Of a stretch of DNA of 13,727 nucleotides, positions 1 to 6,528 are shown piece by piece. Both the position numbers and the translations under genes were made by a program. This DNA is from a bacterium (GTDB lineage: Bacteria > Hydrogenedentota > Hydrogenedentia > Hydrogenedentiales > SLHB01). The DNA lies in assembly GCA_024231375.1 (NCBI GenBank), contig JAAEQP010001160.1, positions 1 to 13,727 on the forward strand, written 5' to 3'. How positions within the stretch are numbered: position 1 is the first letter of the stretch; the number at the start of each line of letters is the position of its first letter. The notes under the pieces are model-generated. The model was not told the origin of the DNA. It did no database searches and saw only the letters and a list, made by a program, of their open reading frames with translations.

Positions 1-393
1 GCGGGCGTGGTCGTGAACAATGCTATTGTGCTCATCGACTTCATCAACCAACTCCGAAAACGGGGCATGTCGGTTGATGAAGCCATCGTCGAGGCAGGGG
101 TGACGCGGTTCCGTCCGGTCATGCTGACGGCCATTACAACGATTCTCGGTTTGGTGCCGATGGCGCTGGGGATCAGTTTCGATTTTCGGAATTTCACGTG
201 GGTCGTGGGTGGCGAAACGAGTCAGTGGTGGGGATCGATGGCGGTGGCCGTCATCTTCGGATTGGCCTTCGCCACAGTGCTCACGCTGGTCGTCGTGCCC
301 ACCATCTACAGCTACATGGAAAGCCTTGCCAACGCCTTCGCGCGCTTGTCGAGTGGGCCTGAACCCGCGCCGGAGGAGGCGCCCGTCAAGTGA
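1..393 (+). CDS. RND efflux transporter, C-terminal fragment (AcrB/HAE1-like)
   Basis: The gene enters from the left edge, so only the last 130 codons are present. The visible part reads as the end of an inner-membrane RND pump subunit, the proton-driven component that exports drugs, metals or lipids through a tripartite envelope complex. It opens with the GVVVNNAIVLIDF membrane helix. The cytoplasmic stretch with RPVMLTAITTILGLVPMALG follows, which is the hallmark of AcrB-type transporters. A last membrane helix (FGLAFATVLTLVVVPTIYSY) ends in a short Pro/Glu-rich tail. The helix order and the VVVPT ending match the family. Its stop overlaps the start of the next gene (GTGA at 390-393), so the two are probably translated together. 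The substrate cannot be told, because the porter domains lie outside the window. Confidence 0.93.
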   Translation, partial: AGVVVNNAIVLIDFINQLRKRGMSVDEAIVEAGVTRFRPVMLTAITTILGLVPMALGISFDFRNFTWVVGGETSQWWGSMAVAVIFGLAFATVLTLVVVPTIYSYMESLANAFARLSSGPEPAPEEAPVK

Positions 394-1817
394 ACGGGCC
401 CGTCGGACGGCGCACGCGGTCTGTGAGGCGCGTGGCCGGTCTGGCAGTTCTTGTGTTGGCGGGCGGCGCGGCCATCGTCTACCTCTTCGGCGATGGGGGT
501 TCCGGGATCTCCGGCGAACCCGCGTTCTCGGGCGAGATGCGCATCCGACAGGGCGACCCGCAACGTCTGGCGTTTCGCGTCGTGAAACCTGCCCCCGGCT
601 CCGTTGCTTCCGATGCCCAACAGGGGCCCATCTATCGTTCCGTGCCCGGCGAGAACATCGTCGCCACCTACCCGAACTTGAGCCGGAACTGGCTCGATGC
701 GCGCCTGTCCTACGACGTAGCTCACCTTCCTTTCGAAATCTCCCTGGAATCCCAAACCGTCCTTCGCGAGAGCGTGCCGCGCGATACGATCCGCGTGGGC
801 GGTCCGGGAGGCGGATACGAGAAGCAGATACGAGCGGGCCAGCAGGTGACGCTTGGAGACACGTCGGTTACGGTGTCGGCCATCCGGACGTGGTCGGGGC
901 TGTTGGAGTACCCCGATGGTGCGCCCATGACCGAGCTATCGGTGCGCGTGGGCGATGGGGACTGGCTGGAACACGTCTTCGTCGCCTCAGGCAATTGGCT
1001 GCTGCTCGATGAGGGCGTGGCGATTCGTTTCGTACGTCACGCCGATGAAGATGCCGAGGTGCCCTCCGCGGATGTGGTACTCCCGGGAGACGAGAGCGCG
1101 CAGTGGGGATTGGTGCAGAGCGACGAGGTCCATTGGCTGAAGTCGTTGCTGCCTGGCACGGGCGTGGAAACGGAACAAGGCGTGACGGCGGTATTGCTGG
1201 AATACGACCCTGCGCGCATGGACGAGGAAGGGCGCGAAGCAGCCGCGATCCGTGTGGCCATCCGCGACGGCGAAGCTGTATCGCGGCAATGGTATTTCGC
1301 CAATGCCGACTCGGAGGAAGGCCCGATTCGGTTTCTGCATCCCGCGCGGTTTCCGTGGGTATTCTTGGTCCATGCCATGGACGATGCCGCGGCCACGGTG
1401 ACGGCATTCAGGGACGGGGCTAAGACGGGGCAGAAGAGATTGGAGTTGGGGGAGATGTGGCGTCTGGACGTTGGCTTTGTCGCTGTCCGGATGGACGGGG
1501 TGTCGAGCGCGGCATTGCCCGTGAGCGCGGACAGTTCGACGACCTTTGAGGCGGTTCTCGAAGACTCTGGCAGGCGTTGGCGCGTGCGTGAAGGCGCATC
1601 AACGTGGTTGGGAGAGAACGTGGTGGAGTTCGAGCGCGAGGCGGACCCACCCGAGGTGGCGTACGACCTTGCCATTCACGACCCGGCGCGAGGCGAGCCG
1701 GTAAGGTTCCGGTTGGGGCCGGGAGAGGCATTCGAGTACGGTGCCTGGACCTTCCTCCAAAGCGTCCCAAATTGGCGCGACCCGGCGACGGCTACGTTGA
1801 CCGTCGAGCACCGGTGA
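390..1817 (+). CDS. membrane-anchored protein, weakly ResB-like, coupled to the RND gene
   Basis: This 475-residue protein has an arginine-rich N-terminus and one membrane helix at about residues 15-33. The long soluble domain that follows is rich in Asp, Glu, Trp and beta-strand patterns. The GTG start overlaps the RND stop, and a GGAGGAGG ribosome-binding site lies at 372-379. I do not recognise the family with confidence. The end (YGAWTFLQSVPNWRDP followed by ATLTVEHR) resembles the extracytoplasmic part of ResB, the cytochrome c maturation factor, where a W-T-F-x-Q-S then D-P pattern is common. The usual multi-helix ResB membrane core is missing, so a ResB job is not claimed. The single N-terminal anchor puts the bulk of the protein in the periplasm. 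Coupling to the pump gene suggests a pump-associated or envelope role, which is inference. Confidence 0.72.
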   Translation: MNGPVGRRTRSVRRVAGLAVLVLAGGAAIVYLFGDGGSGISGEPAFSGEMRIRQGDPQRLAFRVVKPAPGSVASDAQQGPIYRSVPGENIVATYPNLSRNWLDARLSYDVAHLPFEISLESQTVLRESVPRDTIRVGGPGGGYEKQIRAGQQVTLGDTSVTVSAIRTWSGLLEYPDGAPMTELSVRVGDGDWLEHVFVASGNWLLLDEGVAIRFVRHADEDAEVPSADVVLPGDESAQWGLVQSDEVHWLKSLLPGTGVETEQGVTAVLLEYDPARMDEEGREAAAIRVAIRDGEAVSRQWYFANADSEEGPIRFLHPARFPWVFLVHAMDDAAATVTAFRDGAKTGQKRLELGEMWRLDVGFVAVRMDGVSSAALPVSADSSTTFEAVLEDSGRRWRVREGASTWLGENVVEFEREADPPEVAYDLAIHDPARGEPVRFRLGPGEAFEYGAWTFLQSVPNWRDPATATLTVEHR

Positions 1818-1941
1818 TTCCACTTTCCGTTTCGGCGGAACCCCTTCCTCGTGGTACTATGTGAACTCATGCTATGAAGCATTCTGTGGCACACAAAGGA
1901 TGCGGACCAGACGGGTTACATGCGAGCGGAGGGAGAAAAAG
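1818..1941 (+). promoter_or_regulatory. leader region of the TMTC-like gene; weak -10-like box
   Basis: This 124-base gap holds a small inverted repeat, TTCCG at 1825-1829 and CGGAA at 1836-1840. A -10-like TACTAT follows at 1855-1860. No convincing -35 box sits 16-18 bases upstream of it. TACTAT sits in the context GTGGTACTAT, which resembles GCGGTGTAGTAT in front of the lipoprotein gene. The inverted repeat has no T-run, so it is a poor terminator for the gene upstream. A promoter here is possible but weakly supported. Confidence 0.25.
1928..1935 (+). promoter_or_regulatory. ribosome-binding site that sets the GTG start at 1942
   Basis: GGAGGGAG at 1928-1935 is followed by the six-base spacer AAAAAG and then GTG at 1942. 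The open frame extends upstream to a GTG at 1861, but that codon lacks a comparable site. The extra 27 residues would be Cys/Arg-rich and unlike a protein N-terminus. The spacing and strength of this site make 1942 the preferred start. Confidence 0.75.
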
Positions 1942-4497
1942 GTGGGCGACGATCACCCGGACAATGGAGTCAATGGACCGGAAGATGCCGTGACGAGCGA
2001 CGAGGCAGAAACCCCGACCGGCACGTCGGCAGTTGCGCCCGGCGACGCCCTGAGCGAGGCGGATGCGGCCCTTGAAGAGCGTCTGGCTGAGCCGGTGTTC
2101 AAAGGCGATCAGGGGATCGATACGGCCCAGATATGGATCGCGGCGTTCCTTGTAGTCGCGGTGGGTGCGATCGCGTATTCGAACGGGTTCTCCATCCCCT
2201 TCCACTATGAAGACCAAGTGGTTATCCGCGACAACATGGCCCTGCACGCGCCGCTGACGTTTGCGGAGTCCCTTTCCGCGCCACGGTCGGGTGGCCCAGT
2301 GGCCATGTTATCGTTTGCGATGAATTGGTGGGTTGCGGGGGGGAGTCCGAAAGTCTTCCACGCGGTCAACATCCTGCTGCATCTGTTGAACGGGGTACTT
2401 CTGTTTCTGGTGAGCCGGCGACTTCTCGGCAAGGGCGTGCGGGAACCGGTGGCCATGGCGGCGGCTATGTTGTTCGTGCTGCATCCAGCGAACACCGAGA
2501 GCGTGAACTACATCGTGGGCCGGGCCGGTGTGCTTGCGTTGACGTTCGGGTTGTCGTCGTTGCTGTTGTTCCTTCGAGCGGTCCGGGACGACCAGGGCAT
2601 CCGCGGATGGGCCCTGGGCGCATCGCTCGTCCTGTTCGTGGTGGCGCGTGGCTGCGAATGGACCGCCTTGGCCCTGCCGCTGATTGTGTTGCTGGTTGAC
2701 TGGACGATGCACGGGGAGCGGCCGCTGATGAAGCGGGCGTGGGTCCATGGCCTGTATTGGGCAATCCTGGGCGCACTGGTCGCGGTGCGGGCGGCTGTTC
2801 AACCCGAGGCGATGTCCGGCACGGGCGCGGGGCTCTTGGCCCGCGCGGCCGGTTTGATGGACTACTTCATCCTGTCGGTGAGTCCGGGGGGGCTCTGCGT
2901 GACGCATCCGGCGCCGTGGGGCGGTCCGGGATGGCTGGGATTGGCGATCGTGTGCGGATTGGCGGTGGCGACGGCACTCCTGGCCACGCGGCGGCTGTCT
3001 GTTGCGGCGGCACTGGGATGGTACCTGGCGGCATTGGCCCCGGCGTGGATCGCGCTCTCGAACTGGGGCATCGTGTCGGAAAGGTATCTGTACCTTCCCC
3101 TCGCGGGCGCGAGCATGCTGCTTCCCGCCCTCTTTGCGGTGGCGCTGAAAGAAGGCCGTGTGCGCGCCATTGGCGGCGTCGTGCTGGCCGCGATTGTGTT
3201 GGTGGCGGGAGTCGGCACCTTCATGCGGAACCGGACTTGGCACGATGAGGCGACCTTGTGGACCGATGCCGTCGCCAAAGAGCCGGACTCCGCGATTCCT
3301 CAGTTGCGCTTGGCGTCGTTGTCGCGTGCGATGGCGGACGATGCCTTCGCGCGGTCCCTGGACGCGGCGAGAGCGGGAGAGGGCGCCGCCGCGGCCCGCG
3401 ACCGTGAACTGGCGCAACTGTCTTACGGGGAGACGGAGCAATTCCTGCGGGCGGCCCTTGAGCGGTCTCCGGACGACGGCGAGGCGCTGGCGAGTCTGGG
3501 GTTGGTGCTGGAACGGTTGGGCAAGGGCGAGGCGGCCGTGGAGGTTCTGGAGCAGGCGCTCCAACTCGATACGTCGAACGTGGCGTGTACGGTGCGGTTG
3601 GCGGGGATGCTTCATGCGCAGGCATTGACCACGGACGATCCGGGTAGCCAACTCGGGGCGCTGGAGTACTATGCGCGCGTGGACCGACTCGGGGGGCTTA
3701 CCACGGACCTTCGTGTGCAATACGCGGGATTGCTTCTCTCGGTGGGCAATCTTCCCGCGGCGGAACAGGTGTTGTCGCGAGCTGGGGACCTGCCTGACGA
3801 TTCGGCCGCGGCGCGTCAGTTGACGGAGATCCGTCGTGCCCTGGGCGAGATTCGGCAGGCCGAAGCGCAGGCGCAATCACTGATGCGGACCGATCCGGCG
3901 GGGTTGGGCGGCGTGTTGATGAGTGCCCGTACGCTGGTGGGCCTTGGCAAGGACGTGGACGCGGCGTATCTGCTGCATAGCGTGTTGCGCGACCATCCCG
4001 GCGAGGGGGCCGCGTGGTCGATGCTGGGGCTTGTGAAGGCGCGAATGGGACAATCGGACGGGTTTATTGAAGAGTACGGCCCGACGCAGCCGTTCAGTAT
4101 GGAGGGTGGAAACGCCTGGGAAGCCTTGGCGCGGACGTGTGCGGCTTCGGGACTGTGGGACGGCGCGAAGACGTACTTGGAAAGCCGACCGGCGCAGGCG
4201 AGCGGGATCACGCTTCCGTTGATGCGGCTGGGCGGGTATGCGGAGGAATTCGGGCAAGCCCAACGGGCGGGTCAGTTGTATGAGCAGGCCGCGAACGCAT
4301 ATCCCGAAGAGGCGGCGCCGGTGATCCGGCTCTGTGAGTTTGCCATTGAGGCGAAGAATGCCCAGTTGGCGCACCGATTGCTCGAAGAAGCAGGGAATCG
4401 AAGCGCGGACCCGGCCCTGCTCACCCGGCTAACGCGCAAGGTGGCGGCGTTGGGCGATGGGTCGCAGAGCGTCGACGATACGGCCGTGATGCAGTAG
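1942..4497 (+). CDS. TMTC-like multi-span membrane protein with C-terminal TPRs
   Basis: This 851-residue protein has three parts: an acidic cytosolic-looking N-terminus (1-60), about 11-13 hydrophobic helices (about 64-430), and a soluble helical tail (about 433-851). Membrane motifs are those of the bacterial relatives of eukaryotic TMTC O-mannosyltransferases (GT-C fold): FHYEDQVVIRDN after helix 1 (E90, D91), a HPANTESVNYIVGR loop, and SERYLYLPLAG. In GT-C enzymes the acidic pair in the first external loop takes part in catalysis. The tail begins WHDEATLWTDAVAKEP. It carries TPR-type helix pairs, clearest from residue 494 (YGETEQFLRAALERSP, then LASLGLVLERLGKGEAAVEVLEQAL). A role in glycosylating or assembling surface polymers is inferred from the family; bacterial members are mostly uncharacterised. 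The gene is 17 bases from the mgtC-like gene, so probably in one operon. Confidence 0.85.
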   Translation: MGDDHPDNGVNGPEDAVTSDEAETPTGTSAVAPGDALSEADAALEERLAEPVFKGDQGIDTAQIWIAAFLVVAVGAIAYSNGFSIPFHYEDQVVIRDNMALHAPLTFAESLSAPRSGGPVAMLSFAMNWWVAGGSPKVFHAVNILLHLLNGVLLFLVSRRLLGKGVREPVAMAAAMLFVLHPANTESVNYIVGRAGVLALTFGLSSLLLFLRAVRDDQGIRGWALGASLVLFVVARGCEWTALALPLIVLLVDWTMHGERPLMKRAWVHGLYWAILGALVAVRAAVQPEAMSGTGAGLLARAAGLMDYFILSVSPGGLCVTHPAPWGGPGWLGLAIVCGLAVATALLATRRLSVAAALGWYLAALAPAWIALSNWGIVSERYLYLPLAGASMLLPALFAVALKEGRVRAIGGVVLAAIVLVAGVGTFMRNRTWHDEATLWTDAVAKEPDSAIPQLRLASLSRAMADDAFARSLDAARAGEGAAAARDRELAQLSYGETEQFLRAALERSPDDGEALASLGLVLERLGKGEAAVEVLEQALQLDTSNVACTVRLAGMLHAQALTTDDPGSQLGALEYYARVDRLGGLTTDLRVQYAGLLLSVGNLPAAEQVLSRAGDLPDDSAAARQLTEIRRALGEIRQAEAQAQSLMRTDPAGLGGVLMSARTLVGLGKDVDAAYLLHSVLRDHPGEGAAWSMLGLVKARMGQSDGFIEEYGPTQPFSMEGGNAWEALARTCAASGLWDGAKTYLESRPAQASGITLPLMRLGGYAEEFGQAQRAGQLYEQAANAYPEEAAPVIRLCEFAIEAKNAQLAHRLLEEAGNRSADPALLTRLTRKVAALGDGSQSVDDTAVMQ

Positions 4498-4514
4498 CAA
4501 GAGGAGGAAGCGCC

Positions 4515-5201
4515 GTGGAGAGTCCTGATGTACTGCTGGAAGTGGCGCTGAAATTCCTCTTGGCCGTGGTGCTCGCCGGTGCCGTGGGACTCGAACGCGA
4601 GCGCAAAGGCCGCGCCGCTGGGCTGCGGACCCACATCCTGGTGTGCCTCGGATCGACGCTGGCCATGGTGGTCTCGGACCTGCTTGCCAGGGAATGGGCA
4701 GTGACGGACGCGAGCGTGTGGCTGGACAAGGGCCGTATCGCCGCGGGCATCATCACGGGGGTTGGGTTTCTCGGCGCAGGCACCATCATCAACACAGGCG
4801 GAGCCAGCCGCGGCCTGACGACGGCTGCTATGGTGTGGTTCGCGGCGACCCTGGGAATCGCGATCGGCGCCGGATACTACCTCGTCGCCACCGGCGCTAC
4901 GATCATCGCGCTCTTCGTCACCATCGTCTTGCAGAAGATATCCCACCGTCTCCCTTCGGAGGAGCAGTTCTCGCTCAGCGTACGCATGGGGGGCGGCATG
5001 GCCAACGTGGACGAGGTGGAGGACGCGATCGAAGAACTGGGGTATCACGTGGTGGCCTCCCGGTTGCGCGTGCAGGAGCATGGCGGGCGCGTGGATGCCT
5101 CGTTCAGCATCTCGTCGGACCAACGCGCCAACGTGGAACGGCTCATGCAAGTGTTGGACGAGCGGTTTCCCGACCTAGAACGCATCCTCATCGAGCGGTG
5201 A
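4515..5201 (+). CDS. MgtC/SapB family membrane protein
   Basis: This is a 228-residue protein with four or five membrane helices in residues 1-140 and a soluble tail from about 150. Family signatures are clear: GLERERKGRAAGLRTH (25-40), RIAAGIITGVGFLGAG (74-89) and GLTTAAMVWFAATLG (100-114). The tail has the size and strand pattern of the ACT-like C-terminal domain found in longer members. MgtC proteins act in the inner membrane and are linked to survival under low Mg2+ and to modulation of the F1Fo ATPase; in many bacteria the exact role is unknown. The GTG start is set by GAGGAGG at 4501-4507. The gene follows the TPR gene by 17 bases and overlaps the next gene, so it is mid-operon. No Mg2+-sensing leader is visible. 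Confidence 0.93.
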   Translation: MESPDVLLEVALKFLLAVVLAGAVGLERERKGRAAGLRTHILVCLGSTLAMVVSDLLAREWAVTDASVWLDKGRIAAGIITGVGFLGAGTIINTGGASRGLTTAAMVWFAATLGIAIGAGYYLVATGATIIALFVTIVLQKISHRLPSEEQFSLSVRMGGGMANVDEVEDAIEELGYHVVASRLRVQEHGGRVDASFSISSDQRANVERLMQVLDERFPDLERILIER

Positions 5202-6397
5202 CCCCAAGGCGGCTGCGCGGCACCGTGGCACAGTATCTGAAAGGGGGACTCATGACGCTATTCGTAGTGGCGGTATGCGCGAGTGTCGCGGCCCAAACAG
5301 ATATCGCGGGCGACTCGTATCTTCTGCGCGTCGACCGGGCGCTGCAACTCTGTCGCAAGGACATCGCGGCGATGGCGCCGATTGCCGACGAGGCCGCGCG
5401 GAAGCTGGCGGACGGCGGGGCGCTATATGCCGGTGGCCAACCATCGATGGTGAGTGAGTTGTGCGGCCGGGCGGGTGGTTTCATGCTGATCAAGCCGCTC
5501 AAGGGCAACGAGCCGACTGAGAAGGACGTTGTCATCTTCGCCCAGACGGGCGATCACGTGGTGGCGGATGCCGTGGCGGCTTCGGGCGCGACGGTGATCG
5601 CGCTGGGTGGGGCGGCGGGGCGCGCGGGCGTTCACGGGTTGCCCAATCACGCCGAGGCCACGGGCATCTCGCCGACACTAGCCAACGCGATTCCGGGCTG
5701 GGTGTTCACGGGTGAGCTTGTGGCCGCGTTGACGCGGCTTGGGAAGATGCCCGTCATGTACGCAAGCATCGGCATCTACAGCGGGTATCCACGTATCTAC
5801 CAGTACCAGAAGGAAGGAATATTCTGGCACGACAAGCACGGCGTCAAGCCCGTCGGCGTGGGCGTGCTGGGGAACCGGTTCATAGATGTCATCAGCGCCA
5901 TGCTCCACCGCGTCGCCGCTGAGGAGTACGACCGGCTGGCCCGGGCGGGTGCCTGGGCCGCCGAGGCCACTCAGGCCGGACGCGCAGTCCGCATGTACAG
6001 CATGGGGCACCTGTTCCCGGATGAAGTCGCCAACACGTCAATCGGCGAAGTCTTCGCGTCCGGGGTATGGAACAGCGGCTTCTTCCAGCACACGCCGCCG
6101 AATGACCCGTTCGCGGCGGGGGATGTGCTGGTCCACATCGGATACCAGCATCCACCGTACCGAATGCTCGAACGCGCGCGGCCTGCAGGGGCCAAGGTGG
6201 TGTACGTGGACGTGCTCCAGCATCGGGACTACGTGAAGGACGACGGCGTCCTCTGGATCGACCCCATGTGGCCGTGGGTGGACGCATGCGTGGCTATAGA
6301 GGGCTACGATGTGCCGGTGCTGGCCTCATCAGGGATCGTGAATGGGGCCATTGCCTGGGACATCCACCGGCTGACGCGCGCGGCACAGGGCCGGTAG
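5198..6397 (+). CDS. exported SIS-like (sugar isomerase domain) protein
   Basis: I place the start at GTG 5198, which overlaps the mgtC-like stop as GTGA. This gives a normal signal peptide: MTPRRLRGTVAQYLKGG (Arg/Lys-rich), a hydrophobic core LMTLFVVAVCASVAA, then likely cleavage before Gln33. ATG 5252 has a closer purine-rich site (AAGGGGGA at 5241-5248) but would leave almost no n-region; GTG 5225 is a third option. The mature protein of about 365 residues resembles SIS phosphosugar-binding proteins. An N-terminal half carries LADGGALYAGGQPSMVSELCGRAGG. A second half has the core pattern GDVLVHIGY, ARPAGAKVVYVDV and LASSGIVNGAIAWDI. SIS domains bind or isomerise phosphosugars, usually in the cytoplasm, so an exported member is unusual. 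The substrate is unknown. Other possibility: a cytosolic protein starting at 5252 with a hydrophobic N-terminus. Confidence 0.8.
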   Translation: MTPRRLRGTVAQYLKGGLMTLFVVAVCASVAAQTDIAGDSYLLRVDRALQLCRKDIAAMAPIADEAARKLADGGALYAGGQPSMVSELCGRAGGFMLIKPLKGNEPTEKDVVIFAQTGDHVVADAVAASGATVIALGGAAGRAGVHGLPNHAEATGISPTLANAIPGWVFTGELVAALTRLGKMPVMYASIGIYSGYPRIYQYQKEGIFWHDKHGVKPVGVGVLGNRFIDVISAMLHRVAAEEYDRLARAGAWAAEATQAGRAVRMYSMGHLFPDEVANTSIGEVFASGVWNSGFFQHTPPNDPFAAGDVLVHIGYQHPPYRMLERARPAGAKVVYVDVLQHRDYVKDDGVLWIDPMWPWVDACVAIEGYDVPVLASSGIVNGAIAWDIHRLTRAAQGR

Positions 6398-6427
6398 ACT
6401 GGGGATTTGACGGATTTCCGGTCCGGC

Positions 6428-6456
6428 GTGACATGCGAGCCGTTGCGGTGTAGTAT
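6428..6456 (+). promoter_or_regulatory. candidate sigma70-type promoter for the lipoprotein gene
   Basis: GTGACA at 6428-6433 matches the TTGACA consensus at five of six positions. A spacer of exactly 17 bases follows, then TAGTAT at 6451-6456 (four of six against TATAAT). Transcription would begin near 6463, just before the stem-loop at 6465-6491. It lies in the 131-base gap between the SIS-like gene and the lipoprotein gene, so it would give the latter its own transcript. The call rests on box match and spacing only. Confidence 0.45.
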
Positions 6457-6464
6457 AGAAGACA

Positions 6465-6491
6465 GCGATGCGCGAAATGGGGAGGCATCGC
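6465..6491 (+). promoter_or_regulatory. stem-loop at the predicted 5' end of the lipoprotein mRNA
   Basis: GCGATGC at 6465-6471 and GCATCGC at 6485-6491 form a perfect seven-pair stem around a 13-base loop. The stem would begin two or three bases from the predicted transcript start. A hairpin at that place usually protects mRNA from 5' decay; an operator bound as DNA is the other reading. It ends 24 bases before the ribosome-binding site, so it would not block it directly. Confidence 0.45.
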
Positions 6492-6515
6492 ATTACCTTG
6501 TCTCGACACGTTGCT

Positions 6516-6524
6516 AAGGAGGAG
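6516..6524 (+). promoter_or_regulatory. strong ribosome-binding site fixing the ATG at 6529
   Basis: AAGGAGGAG at 6516-6524 is an almost full anti-16S match, four bases before ATG 6529. It rules out the in-frame TTG at 6511, which lies upstream of the site, and it predicts efficient translation of the lipoprotein. Confidence 0.8.
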
Positions 6525-6528
6525 ATTC

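Noticed and set aside
2308..3876. Long open frame of 522 codons on the minus strand
   Set aside because: It lies antisense to the TMTC-like/TPR gene, has an Arg/Gln/His-rich low-complexity product, and mirrors GC-rich codon use of the real gene.
4643..5197. Upstream extension of the SIS-like reading frame through the mgtC-like gene
   Set aside because: The extension is a shifted-frame reading of the mgtC-like gene with an Arg/Gly/His-rich product; the real start is at or after 5198.
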